DNA of 30,446 nucleotides from a virus: IMG/VR virus record IMGVR_UViG_3300010354_000375, positions 1-30,446 of that record. One strand, 5' to 3'. The position numbers and the translations under genes are program-made. The notes under the pieces were generated by a model. It was not told the origin of the DNA and did not search any database. It saw only the letters and a list, made by a program, of their open reading frames with translations. Of the stretch, positions 7,045 through 14,122 are shown piece by piece; the stretch's first letter is position 1, and each line of letters begins with the position of its first letter.

Positions 7045-7974
7045 TTAGTCCTTTACTCTATAAGTTGCCGCTCTCCTGATAAGCGTCTGTGTGTCTGGTA
7101 ACTCTACTCCATAAGTTTCAACAGCCTGCTCTTCTTGACGTGCTTTGAGGTAATCGTGCATTTTGCGCAGTGCAGGTACAGTTCCGTATTTCTTTCCTGC
7201 TTGCCAACGATAGTTGTAAAAATCATCATAACCCTTACCAAATTCGTTAAAAGCAAGTTTACGAGAACGATGAATGTCGTCAAATAGCATAGCGCCATGT
7301 TCAAGAGCCTGCTGTAATTTAAACTCAGCATTGCGACGTGCAGCATCATTAGGAGCAGCCTGCATATCAGTTAGAGCACGAGAATAACGTGCAACAATAT
7401 CAGAAGCCATAGAGCGGTCTTGTTGCACAGCCTTATCCCACACAGGATTGCTTGGTGCAGATGTTCGACGTGGAAATACAGTCCATTCATTATGCTGTAA
7501 GTCGTAAGCAGCATAAGGATTAATAGTACGAATATCTGTAGCACCAGGATTTACATAAAACGTAACTTCAAATCCGTGCCAGTCTGCAGTTTCTGGTTGC
7601 AAGTATGTACGAAAGTCTTCGTTTAGCATTTTGCTAATCTCTGTATCAGACAACCCAACGTATTCGGGATGTGCCCTACGAAATTGCACGTAATCAACGC
7701 CAATCAAAACATCTAAGTCACCTGGGTCACGATGCGCTGCCCATTGATAGGAGACAGCAGAACCTGCAATCCATGCATGAGCCCAAAGGTCTGGGTGTCG
7801 GTAAGTCTCATTCAAGAATCCAAATAAGAGATGAAGAATGCCGTTACGCACCCAGCCTTTAAGAACTGTGCCAGTAAATAGTTGTGGGTCTAGCGTCTCT
7901 TCTGGCTCAGAGAAATAGGACGTAGAACCTCGTTGAATCTCAACAGGCTCATCTAGACCTAACTGGCGTTCCAT
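7045..7974 (-). CDS. Nucleotidyltransferase-superfamily protein
   Basis: This 309-residue protein has a clear nucleotidyltransferase core at about residues 60-150. AWIAGSAVSYQW carries the GS motif and DPGDLDVLIGVDY carries the D-x-D metal pair. A later FEVTFYV strand could supply the third acidic position from its neighbourhood. The C-terminal half is helical and charged. The superfamily transfers nucleotides to proteins, small molecules or nucleic-acid ends; the substrate here is unknown. It is the first gene of a compact trio with the HAD-like and TIM-barrel-like proteins, which hints at a joint nucleotide or RNA/DNA end-modifying task (inference). AGGTG lies close ahead of the ATG. An N-terminal segment of about 50 residues precedes the core and is unassigned. 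Confidence 0.65.
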   Translation of the reverse strand: MERQLGLDEPVEIQRGSTSYFSEPEETLDPQLFTGTVLKGWVRNGILHLLFGFLNETYRHPDLWAHAWIAGSAVSYQWAAHRDPGDLDVLIGVDYVQFRRAHPEYVGLSDTEISKMLNEDFRTYLQPETADWHGFEVTFYVNPGATDIRTINPYAAYDLQHNEWTVFPRRTSAPSNPVWDKAVQQDRSMASDIVARYSRALTDMQAAPNDAARRNAEFKLQQALEHGAMLFDDIHRSRKLAFNEFGKGYDDFYNYRWQAGKKYGTVPALRKMHDYLKARQEEQAVETYGVELPDTQTLIRRAATYRVKD

Positions 7975-7993
7975 ACACCTAGTCTATGTGTAA

Positions 7994-8308
7994 TTAAGAG
8001 TTAGAGGTATCTATGCCTCGTTCCGAAAGGGCGGAACGTAGTTTTTCCTTTACTTGGTCATTGGGGTCCTGTGTTAGGGCTGCCACAACAGACTTAGTTA
8101 CTCGGTCTGCCAACATCAAAGACTCAATATCATTGACAATTTCTTTGCATGCCTGAAAAATGTCATAGGTAGTTGCTCTACGTTTTACGCCCTCTGTAGA
8201 GGTTACGGTTGTCACGCCACCATCTTCATGAGCAATGATAGTAAAAGCAAATTGATACTCTGGTCTACCAATATCTTGCCAGAATTCTTCTTTTTCTTTT
8301 TCTTCCAT
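7994..8308 (-). CDS. Hypothetical acidic protein
   Basis: This 104-residue protein begins with an acidic Lys/Glu-rich stretch, followed by a short sheet region (FAFTIIAHEDGGVTTVTS) and a helical, polar C-terminal half. I recognise no family or catalytic motif. The start overlaps the stop of the cysteine-rich upstream gene by one base (TAATG style), so it belongs to the same translational train. A small binding or accessory protein is all that can be suggested. An 19-base gap containing the next ribosome binding site separates it from the nucleotidyltransferase gene. Confidence 0.6.
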   Translation of the reverse strand: MEEKEKEEFWQDIGRPEYQFAFTIIAHEDGGVTTVTSTEGVKRRATTYDIFQACKEIVNDIESLMLADRVTKSVVAALTQDPNDQVKEKLRSALSERGIDTSNS

Positions 8309-8856
8309 TATAGTCCCATCAATTTCTGTTTACGTTGTGCTACACCTATCGCTACAGGACAGAAATCACAGAGGTAAGTCTTAACTCCTGGAGCACTTTC
8401 ATAACTATCAAGACCTTCTTTACGGCGCTCTTTAATTGTGTTGGGAATTAACATTTTTTCAGAGTTGTGCCAATCATTACACCCATCTTTTGGCTTATTG
8501 TGTGCTTGATAACATTTCATTGCATCTTCCATAAAGGTAGAGCGGGTATCGTAGAAAGTATCGTCAATTTCAGCAAGACCCTTTGAACCGCCCTGTCGTA
8601 TTTGACGAATGGCGTCTCTACGTGTTTCAGAGTCCTGCCATGCTTTTACAGGAATGTCTACAAAAAGGTTACCTTTGTGTGGCTCACCAGAATCGAACAC
8701 ATGTCGTTCACAGGCAACAGCAAGAAGATAGTCCTGGTCTGCTGGACCTTCAAATGGTGGTAACTCTTCTAAGGTGTCACAGACCCAGCAATGTAAAAGA
8801 CGAAATGTTTCTTTCTTTTCGACTTTCTTAGAACCGAGAATTGGTACGTTAGACAT
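8308..8856 (-). CDS. Conserved-looking phage protein with four Cys/His clusters
   Basis: This 182-residue protein has cysteine/histidine clusters spread over its length: CWVC at about 23-26, CERH near 49, CYQAHNKPKDGCNDWH in the second half and CDFCP close to the end. The paired spacing suggests two structural zinc sites rather than redox chemistry. I associate this layout with hypothetical proteins of large actinophages but know no function. The ribosome binding site AAGGAG overlaps the end of the 59-residue gene upstream, and the ATG follows 7 bases later. It neighbours the nucleotidyltransferase trio. Confidence 0.7.
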   Translation of the reverse strand: MSNVPILGSKKVEKKETFRLLHCWVCDTLEELPPFEGPADQDYLLAVACERHVFDSGEPHKGNLFVDIPVKAWQDSETRRDAIRQIRQGGSKGLAEIDDTFYDTRSTFMEDAMKCYQAHNKPKDGCNDWHNSEKMLIPNTIKERRKEGLDSYESAPGVKTYLCDFCPVAIGVAQRKQKLMGL

Positions 8857-8864
8857 TGTGCTCC

Positions 8865-9044
8865 TTATGCTGCTACTTTTTTATGACCTTGGTCATGTCC
8901 TAATCTATCAGTTCTTTTAATAGAATACCCACAGCAGGATTTTCCTGTTTTTTTATTAACTTTTGGATTCTTCTTCATAGCCTTCCCATTGCGACGGTTT
9001 GAGTTCCGTTCGCCTCCTCCTTTGCCACCTTTTCTTTTTGCCAC
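8865..9044 (-). CDS. 59-residue basic protein with GTG start and Cys-Cys motif
   Basis: The frame runs from a GTG at 9042-9044, which shares its first base with the upstream gene's TAG stop (TAGTG junction), to a TAA at 8865-8867. The product is very rich in Lys, Arg, Gly and Asn, with a short SCCGYS motif and GHDQGHK near the end. The Cys/His content could make a small zinc site, and the charge suggests nucleic-acid binding, but no family is recognised. Support for it being real: it exactly fills the gap between two genes, uses the same 1-base overlap as its neighbours, and ends just before the AAGGAG of the next gene. No strong ribosome binding site precedes the GTG, consistent with coupling. 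Confidence 0.7.
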   Translation of the reverse strand: MAKRKGGKGGGERNSNRRNGKAMKKNPKVNKKTGKSCCGYSIKRTDRLGHDQGHKKVAA

Positions 9045-9325
9045 TAGTCTATTGGATTAATCCAAGCATCAAGACGATGCCCCTCAACAATAGCGTGTGC
9101 TGGAGCGTGCTTTTGACCGCGCCAAGTAATGCCTTCTGGAAGTTTAATCTTTGCATCATGGTTGCCTTTGTTTACAGCATTGATAGCACGCTTTGATGGG
9201 CCTACCATGGATTCTGGAACTGGGGGATAGAGGTTGCTTGCTAGATGGGCACGAAGACCAGCATTGCCGTTCTTCTTAAACTGTTTGTCGTGTGCTGCGT
9301 ATTCTTCAGCGTGCATGCTTCCCAT
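9044..9325 (-). CDS. Hypothetical small basic protein
   Basis: This 93-residue protein is rich in His, Lys and Ala. It contains PESMVGPSKR in the middle, a short motif that recurs as RESFVGPSSR in the next gene upstream. No known domain is seen. The ATG at 9325 has AGGG at a good distance; an alternative ATG lies three codons in. It is part of the train of tightly packed small genes. The function is unknown, and the lack of hydrophobic segments argues against a membrane role. Confidence 0.65.
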   Translation of the reverse strand: MGSMHAEEYAAHDKQFKKNGNAGLRAHLASNLYPPVPESMVGPSKRAINAVNKGNHDAKIKLPEGITWRGQKHAPAHAIVEGHRLDAWINPID

Positions 9326-9327
9326 GA

Positions 9328-9651
9328 TTAATCCCTTGCGTTATTGTGCGCATCAGCAAAGTGCGCATTGATTGAACGACGAATCCCGCCCTGTAAACGA
9401 GAGGTAGTTCTGCTGTACTTAACATCAGGAACAACCCAACCCTTATCTCCATGCCATGCGACAGGAGTGTTATAAGACTTGACTACATATGTTGGATTAT
9501 GAGAACGCATAGCCTCTGCAAGATGAGAAGGAAGCATTCCTGTTTCGGTGCCAACTTCTGCAATAGAACCACCACGGCTGCTTGGACCTACAAAAGATTC
9601 TCTTGCTGAAACTGCTTCACCAAGTGTCTTATGAGTTACTCGTCTAGCCAT
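9328..9651 (-). CDS. Hypothetical small protein with a compact C-terminal domain
   Basis: This 107-residue protein starts MARRVTHK, carries RESFVGPSSRGG at about 18-29, and ends in a compact region with YNTPVAWHGDKGWVVPD and KYSRTTSRLQ. The second half resembles small phage domains with a pattern of a Tyr-Thr-Ala strand, a Trp turn, then D-x-KYS-x-TTS; this is recall of a pattern, not a search. Its ATG shares a base with the upstream stop (TGATG). Function is unknown. Confidence 0.65.
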   Translation of the reverse strand: MARRVTHKTLGEAVSARESFVGPSSRGGSIAEVGTETGMLPSHLAEAMRSHNPTYVVKSYNTPVAWHGDKGWVVPDVKYSRTTSRLQGGIRRSINAHFADAHNNARD

Positions 9652-9893
9652 CAGTGTAGTCCTGAGTTATCTGTCCAACGACCCCTAGACTCGGGGCTTC
9701 CAGGTGCTGCTTTAGAGATTCTGTCTTCTCTAATTTTTGAAACCATATTATCAATCTCTTGTTGATTGCTAGATGTATTGATAACTCTATTAGGGTGGTT
9801 TGCTCTATCTGGAACGGAGTTACCTAACAATGGGTCTGGTCTTCCACCACGTGCCCAACGTCCTGCCCAATTTGCTGCTGCACTTTTACCCAT
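9651..9893 (-). CDS. Hypothetical small basic protein, N-terminal ANW motif
   Basis: This 80-residue protein begins MGKSAAANWAGRWARGG and continues with an Arg/Asn/Ser-rich, probably disordered chain. The N-terminal ANW followed by small and basic residues also appears near the N-termini of the products at 13280-13729 and 19298-19678. No domain is recognised. It overlaps the downstream gene by one base and lies two bases from the upstream one, in the small-gene train. Confidence 0.6.
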   Translation of the reverse strand: MGKSAAANWAGRWARGGRPDPLLGNSVPDRANHPNRVINTSSNQQEIDNMVSKIREDRISKAAPGSPESRGRWTDNSGLH

Positions 9894-9895
9894 GA

Positions 9896-10099
9896 TTACT
9901 TACCTGGATTCACTTTGTTTGGATATTCAGTTGTAATAAAGCCATATCCATAAAATGGATGTAGAGACTGACGATTAGCCTCAGTTGCTGAGGTGTTCAT
10001 TGCATTTTCTTCTGTATCTGGGCGAACTTTACGGTACTTGCCGTCTGTCGCTCCATCATTAAGAGACTTGTTCATTGAGCGAGATGAGTTGACTGCCAT
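9896..10099 (-). CDS. Hypothetical 67-residue protein
   Basis: This short polar protein has a Ser/Asn-rich start, a charged middle and an aromatic patch FYGYGF near residues 49-54. No family is recognised. The ATG directly abuts the stop of the upstream gene (TAAATG). It is supported mainly by exact fit between neighbours and lack of a competing frame. An antisense frame over this region is judged a shadow. Confidence 0.55.
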   Translation of the reverse strand: MAVNSSRSMNKSLNDGATDGKYRKVRPDTEENAMNTSATEANRQSLHPFYGYGFITTEYPNKVNPGK

Positions 10100-10411
10100 T
10101 TACTTGCCTTTCTTTAGTTCTGCATCAATAGCAGCACGGTTTGCTTTTACAGTCTTTATATTGCTGGAACCAGTGCCCATAATCATTCCACCAATTTTTT
10201 TACTTAATTTTGATGGTTCTTTTTTAGGTTTTGGTGTGGCTTCAATGGCGCCTGAACGACCTGCAGCCAAAACTGAGGCTCGTGCTTCCCAGTCTGCCAT
10301 TGTGCGCTTAGGGTTTTTTCTATTTGCGCCAGGAAGATTAAGACCATACTTTTCTACAGCGGTATCAGGGTTTGGCATACCTGCGGTTTTACGACGGTCA
10401 TTGAACATCAT
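10100..10411 (-). CDS. Hypothetical Lys-rich protein
   Basis: This is a 103-residue basic protein. A longer frame reaches 10456, but the ATG at 10409-10411 forms an ATGA overlap with the stop of the upstream zinc-ribbon gene and follows AGGAA, so I place the start there. The product begins MMFNDRRKTAG, contains PNPDTAVEKYG and ends in a strongly basic region rich in Lys, Ala and Pro. No domain is recognised. The high charge and likely disorder would suit DNA binding or an internal virion protein, but this is speculation. Confidence 0.6.
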   Translation of the reverse strand: MMFNDRRKTAGMPNPDTAVEKYGLNLPGANRKNPKRTMADWEARASVLAAGRSGAIEATPKPKKEPSKLSKKIGGMIMGTGSSNIKTVKANRAAIDAELKKGK

Positions 10412-10599
10412 TGCATTAATTCCTTTGCTCTTTTTTGGCGCTTCGCTGTAGTACACCCAGTGCAGTGCCCTTGGTTCGCTAGAAATTCTACAGGGTTGAT
10501 TATCATCCCACAGGTCGGACAGTTAGAAGACCCGTTATATTTTGTTAGTTCTTGAGCCTGAAGTTCCATTGTTAACATGCCATCGCCATCGTCAGCCAT
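10408..10599 (-). CDS. Small zinc-ribbon protein
   Basis: This 63-residue protein has an acidic start and a CPTC ... CTGC pair separated by about 18 residues, the signature of a small zinc ribbon, followed by a basic helix (KRQKRAKE). It is likely a zinc-stabilised adaptor or nucleic-acid binding module. The start is backed by an excellent GGGGAGG six bases ahead of the ATG, inside the end of the upstream gene, with an 8-base overlap. Confidence 0.7.
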   Translation of the reverse strand: MADDGDGMLTMELQAQELTKYNGSSNCPTCGMIINPVEFLANQGHCTGCTTAKRQKRAKELMQ

Positions 10600-10900
10600 T
10601 TACAACCTCCCCTGCCATAGTAGGTGATTTAAGAGTAGGTAGTGGTTTTGCTTCTAACTCTACGGACTGTCCTACAGCCGTAGTTGCTGCGCCACCCATA
10701 CTTCCAGCAAACGCAGCAAGTCTGCTTGCAGTAGCACCCGCTCTTGCTGCACTACGTGCAACTTTTGCGGCTTTTGCAAGTTGAGATGCGCTAACAGCAC
10801 GTCCTGCAATACCAGATGCACCACGAGCAAGTAGAGGACCTGCTACGCCACGTGCTACCGTTCCAAGTACTGAACCAACTACTGGACCAATAATAGGCAT
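10592..10900 (-). CDS. Gly/Ala-rich protein with glycine-zipper-like pattern
   Basis: This 102-residue protein has roughly its first 75 residues made of Gly, Ala, Val, Leu, Ser and a few Arg/Lys (PIIGPVVGSVLGTVARG at the start, then repeated small-residue helices). Such small-xxx-small spacing is seen in glycine zippers and in amphipathic helices that pack closely or touch membranes. The C-terminal 25 residues are polar. No family is recognised. It might be a pore or membrane-active protein or an internal structural protein. The ATG shares a base with the stop of the upstream gene (TAATG). Confidence 0.6.
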   Translation of the reverse strand: MPIIGPVVGSVLGTVARGVAGPLLARGASGIAGRAVSASQLAKAAKVARSAARAGATASRLAAFAGSMGGAATTAVGQSVELEAKPLPTLKSPTMAGEVVNG

Positions 10901-11259
10901 TACTCACTTCCTAACGTATTTCTAGAAGCACCAGTGTATCCCGCAGGAGAGCCTGAGTACCAGGAAGTGCGAGGTTCTACATAGTTTCTATCGACTGTAA
11001 CAACATCATCAATACCTACAGCACGACGGTCATAACCATATCGGTCTGGGAATAAACGAATCTGTGGCAACGGTGGTCTGACCATCTGTGAAATTTCAGC
11101 GCCAGGAATTGTTGCAACCATAAGAGCCTGAGATGTTAAGCGTTCCATATTGCTTGACCATGGACCGTTGTATTGCCAACGTTTTGCTACTTGGTCTGGT
11201 TGTACAGGTGCACGCCATGGTTTTGTGTAGTCATATACGCCATCATATTTTTGTGTCAT
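10900..11259 (-). CDS. Hypothetical protein rich in Pro, Tyr and Arg
   Basis: This is a 119-residue protein. The frame extends to 11283, but the ATG at 11257-11259 makes an ATGA overlap with the stop of the upstream gene and is preceded by AGGGGTG, so it is taken as the start (MTQKYDGVYDY). The chain is rich in Tyr, Pro and Arg and lacks a recognisable domain. It resembles extended structural peptides more than an enzyme. It belongs to the small-gene train. Confidence 0.6.
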   Translation of the reverse strand: MTQKYDGVYDYTKPWRAPVQPDQVAKRWQYNGPWSSNMERLTSQALMVATIPGAEISQMVRPPLPQIRLFPDRYGYDRRAVGIDDVVTVDRNYVEPRTSWYSGSPAGYTGASRNTLGSE

Positions 11260-11909
11260 AACGCACCCCTGTGAGCAACCCATGTTACTGCTTGAGTTTT
11301 ATTGGGGATTTCAACACCAAGTTTTTGTGACGCTGATTTGTATGCCTCAACAAAGTGGTCGTATCTGGACTTAGCACTAAGACCTAAATCTTCACTCATT
11401 TTTCCTGGAGTCCAATTTAAATCTCTAGAACCTCCAGTGCCAACAAACGGTCTTCCTACAGCGATATCGTATGCATGACGGTCAATTGTGACGTGCTCTG
11501 GACTGCTTGGGTCATGAATGTTTTCGTAAAAACTACGAACTTTGTGACCACCTAGTACATCTCGTGGATGTTCTCCAGCCTGAATTCTTTGTGCTTTTTC
11601 AACATTTTTTCTAATGAGAGAACTTGGAGAATCTCCAGTTTTTACCAATTGATGAGCGTATGCAACGTTTTTGTTCCAATCTGTAAGAGGAGATAAGGCA
11701 GCGATAATTCCCGCTCCTTTAGTAACGTCTCCACCACCAACCCGTTTGGCTTCTTCGTGTGCTTTTTCGTACCATTCAGAGCCTCCTTTACGAAGTGCTT
11801 CTGTAGCCTCTGCGTGTTTTTTTACAATATTGTCTACGTGAGATTGAAACTGTTCTTTTGCTAAGTTTCTGTCGAAGCGACCATGTTCATTAACTCCAAA
11901 GTACGCCAT
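11256..11909 (-). CDS. Alpha-helical phage protein with an HhH-glycosylase-like pattern
   Basis: This 217-residue protein starts at the ATG at 11907-11909, which shares a base with the upstream TAA; a GTG three codons earlier is less likely. Residues around 65-80 read GAGIIAALSPLTDW. Later come LGGHKVRSFYENI and VTIDRHAYDIAVGRP, then a helix ending LGVEIPNK. The sequence of a Lys-bearing helix followed by a strand-like hydrophobic-D-x-H-A recalls the end of helix-hairpin-helix DNA glycosylases, where an aspartate follows a G-hK-A helix. That similarity is by eye and weak. It is larger and better ordered than the surrounding small proteins. Confidence 0.5.
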   Translation of the reverse strand: MAYFGVNEHGRFDRNLAKEQFQSHVDNIVKKHAEATEALRKGGSEWYEKAHEEAKRVGGGDVTKGAGIIAALSPLTDWNKNVAYAHQLVKTGDSPSSLIRKNVEKAQRIQAGEHPRDVLGGHKVRSFYENIHDPSSPEHVTIDRHAYDIAVGRPFVGTGGSRDLNWTPGKMSEDLGLSAKSRYDHFVEAYKSASQKLGVEIPNKTQAVTWVAHRGAL

Positions 11910-12442
11910 TATCGCCACGCAGGTTTCAAGTAAGCCAACATATTTTGGCGACGAACATCAATTTGACCTGGAGCATCAGATACAAGATTTGATTTACCAT
12001 CATTAACAAGATGTGGTGCAGGAGTTAGTTGTGTCTGTGGTGCAAAGCGTGGTGCACGGTAAACAACAGCGCCTCTGCTCGCATCAGGTACCGCACGCAT
12101 TTGGCGCATAATTCCCATGTCAGGTGTGAATTCTTGTGGCCAGTAGTACATCGATGGCTCGATGCGCTCACCTTTGTGTACACCACGTTGATATGCCTTC
12201 TGGTTTACACGGCTCTTTACAGAGTCAAGAAGCCTGTCATCACGACGAGAACGAATTGTTCCCAAATAACCATCTGGATACTCTGCAGAAGGTACGCGAC
12301 CAACACCAATACGCAGAGCGTCCATGTTGTCGTGCGCTACAGGTGTTCCTGCACCGCCTTGATTGTTATAACCATAAAATCCACCAGCACCAAGTGATTG
12401 CCAGTTCTGATTAGCAGAAAAGTTGTTTGAGCCTGTTGGCAT
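11909..12442 (-). CDS. Hypothetical protein, probably extended or structural
   Basis: This 177-residue protein has an Asn/Gly-rich, low-complexity N-terminus (about residues 1-40, with GFYGYNNQGGAG) and a basic middle, then a Pro/Gln-rich stretch RAPRFAPQTQLTPAPH before a short C-terminal helix. No catalytic motif or known domain is visible. The Gly/Asn and Pro/Gln-rich composition would fit a virion-associated or assembly protein. It overlaps the genes on both sides by one base. Confidence 0.6.
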   Translation of the reverse strand: MPTGSNNFSANQNWQSLGAGGFYGYNNQGGAGTPVAHDNMDALRIGVGRVPSAEYPDGYLGTIRSRRDDRLLDSVKSRVNQKAYQRGVHKGERIEPSMYYWPQEFTPDMGIMRQMRAVPDASRGAVVYRAPRFAPQTQLTPAPHLVNDGKSNLVSDAPGQIDVRRQNMLAYLKPAWR

Positions 12443-13017
12443 CAGACACCTCTATTTCTGCGATTTTTTGCAATCTTTGAATAAACCTGACCAATAGTTA
12501 TTGGTTTTCCTTTATATGTTGCTCCACGACTTAACAGAACTTGCTCTGTTGCATCTTTGCCTCGTGGTCTAGCAGCCATTCTTTCAGATGCACTTGTTCC
12601 TGTTTCAGTTTCTTTAAACTCAGGTTCGGTCTCTATACCTTTTACTTTTCTGCTGAAATAGATATTGCCACCTTCAGGACGACGAACGTCTGTTCCACCT
12701 AAATCGTAACCAGCAATCTGTTTGCCTTTTTCACCAGCAGAACGAGCCTCATTAAGAGTTTCGTATTTTCTACTGACATCTTGAAACATCTTTCCGCCAG
12801 ACTTCCAAGCACCGTGATACTCCCTACCTGTTGCCTGTACCTCTTGACCTTTAAAGTAATATTTAGCCTGGTCTGCAGTCAATGGTGCTTTACTAATTTG
12901 TTCAGCACCTGGTTTAGAAACCATAACTCCAGGACCTTGGGCTTCTTGTAGCGTAGTAAAGTTTCTGCTTGCTCCACCCAAGTTGGCTAATCGCGCAAAC
13001 TCTGAATGACTCAGCAT
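12442..13017 (-). CDS. Hypothetical basic protein
   Basis: This 191-residue protein is Lys/Arg/Gly-rich, with a short ordered-looking part (about 45-110) and a charged tail ending KIAKNRRNRG. It contains SERMAARPRG; a similar SERMGARYVVG occurs in the product at 13280-13729. That could be a shared binding peptide or trace of a common origin. No family is recognised. One-base overlaps couple it to both neighbours. Confidence 0.6.
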   Translation of the reverse strand: MLSHSEFARLANLGGASRNFTTLQEAQGPGVMVSKPGAEQISKAPLTADQAKYYFKGQEVQATGREYHGAWKSGGKMFQDVSRKYETLNEARSAGEKGKQIAGYDLGGTDVRRPEGGNIYFSRKVKGIETEPEFKETETGTSASERMAARPRGKDATEQVLLSRGATYKGKPITIGQVYSKIAKNRRNRGV

Positions 13018-13280
13018 TAGACACTTCTTTGATTTATTGTTGGCGCTGAATTGTCGTCATTAAATTTATAAACAGAACCAGCACTTCTTTTTGAATATGG
13101 CAAAGGACGTCCCTGGCTCATGTCTCGTGTTTTCCACGCAGTGCGTGATTCGTATGTGCCACGAGTTTCAGAGCCGTACGATACGGGTGATTCGACGTCT
13201 ACTTTTTGTGCCTTGTACGGGCTTGGGTTATAGTCATCGTCATCCCCGAACTGCGAAAGCGAACGAGGTTGTGATGGCAT
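13017..13280 (-). CDS. Hypothetical 87-residue polar protein
   Basis: This is a short, Ser/Arg/Asp-rich and probably disordered protein. It has an acidic patch GDDDDYN near residues 12-18 and several Tyr residues in Ser-Pro or Gly contexts. There is no known domain. Its ATG and stop share bases with the neighbouring stop and start (TAATG junctions), which is the main evidence that it is a gene. Confidence 0.55.
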   Translation of the reverse strand: MPSQPRSLSQFGDDDDYNPSPYKAQKVDVESPVSYGSETRGTYESRTAWKTRDMSQGRPLPYSKRSAGSVYKFNDDNSAPTINQRSV

Positions 13281-13729
13281 TAGTAACCGCTTGTTGTACC
13301 GTACTTGAAGTCGCTGCCAGCCTTAGAAGGAATCATCTTTGCATTTGCAAGAGTTGCAGATGCTTCGATTGAATGAACTGCTGGAAACTTTGCTCCAACA
13401 ACATAGCGTGCACCCATACGTTCAGACTGTGCTGCATTTCCTGCAGGCACATTCTTACGATTTGCTTTATTTGCACTTACTGGGTCGCCAGCCTGTGTGT
13501 TCTTCTTAGGCATTAACTTACCTTTTAGAGGCTTTGCACTCACATTTGTTACGCCAGAATAATCTGCGCCAACATAACGACGTGGGCTTGCAGAGTGTGC
13601 TGCAGATGCAAGAACTTCTTCTGGGGTATCGATGTTTCTATTTTTCATGGTACCTACCGATTCTGAGTGACTTGATGGAGCACCTGTGCGACGGCGCATA
13701 GCGTGTCCCAAACCTGACCAATTTGCCAT
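13280..13729 (-). CDS. Hypothetical basic protein opening the small-gene train
   Basis: This 149-residue protein begins MANWSGLGHAMRRRTG, followed by Ser/Ala/Lys-rich sequence and a C-terminal part with SERMGARYVVGAKFPAVHS. A strong ribosome binding site AAGGGAG lies seven bases before the ATG, after a 38-base gap from the SpoVS gene. This marks it as an entry point for ribosomes on the coupled small genes downstream. No known family is seen. It shares short motifs with three other small proteins of this window (ANW start; SERM-x-AR). Confidence 0.6.
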   Translation of the reverse strand: MANWSGLGHAMRRRTGAPSSHSESVGTMKNRNIDTPEEVLASAAHSASPRRYVGADYSGVTNVSAKPLKGKLMPKKNTQAGDPVSANKANRKNVPAGNAAQSERMGARYVVGAKFPAVHSIEASATLANAKMIPSKAGSDFKYGTTSGY

Positions 13730-13767
13730 AATAAAACTCCCTTGCTTACCCCAAGGATAAGCCTGTT

Positions 13768-14067
13768 TTAGTTTGCTGTAATGGCGAATACAATGGCTGA
13801 TATCTCTCCATCACGACTCTCAATAGTCGTAAAACCTGGTTTGCAGAGAAGGTCCATGCCACGGGGAGCGACATAACCACGAGAGATAGCGATTGCTTTT
13901 ACTGCTTGATTTACTGCTCCAGCACCTACAGCACGTAGTTTTACTTCGTGTTTTTCATAGATAGCGTGAGCAATTGCTGATGCTACTGACTGTGGATTTG
14001 AGCCAGCACTAACGCGAAGAAAAGGTTCTTCTGTAGAAGTTACTACTGTTGGTTCTTGTGTCGACAC
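13768..14067 (-). CDS. SpoVS-domain protein
   Basis: This 99-residue protein has residues 16-97 that match the SpoVS fold closely. FLRVSAGSNPQSVASAI, AVGAGAVNQAVKAIAISRGYVAP and GMDLLCKPGF are its hallmark segments. SpoVS proteins are small, Alba-related, and in Bacillus influence sporulation and septation; a nucleic-acid binding role is assumed from the fold. A phage copy may act on host chromosome state or RNA, but this is inference. The start is a GTG at 14065-14067 preceded by AAAGGA. That ribosome binding site lies within one arm of a 7-base inverted repeat, so translation may be controlled. Confidence 0.88.
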   Translation of the reverse strand: MSTQEPTVVTSTEEPFLRVSAGSNPQSVASAIAHAIYEKHEVKLRAVGAGAVNQAVKAIAISRGYVAPRGMDLLCKPGFTTIESRDGEISAIVFAITAN

Positions 14068-14073
14068 GATTGA

Positions 14074-14112
14074 TAGTCCTTTGGTTCCGATGTGGTGCCA
14101 CTCCTAGGACTA
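14074..14112 (-). promoter_or_regulatory. Inverted repeat covering the SpoVS ribosome binding site
   Basis: TAGTCCT (14074-14080) and AGGACTA (14106-14112) are perfect 7-base arms separated by 25 bases. On the minus-strand mRNA the downstream arm includes the AAAGGA ribosome binding site of the SpoVS gene, so pairing would hide it. The loop contains a smaller GTGG/CCAC dyad. It could equally be a protein operator. No T-run follows, so it is not a terminator. Confidence 0.45.
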
Positions 14113-14122
14113 AATGGTAAGA

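Noticed and set aside
9993-10451. Long plus-strand frame (152 codons) opposite the small-gene train
   Set aside because: It runs antisense to three coupled genes with good ribosome sites, has no ribosome site itself and encodes a composition typical of a shadow frame.
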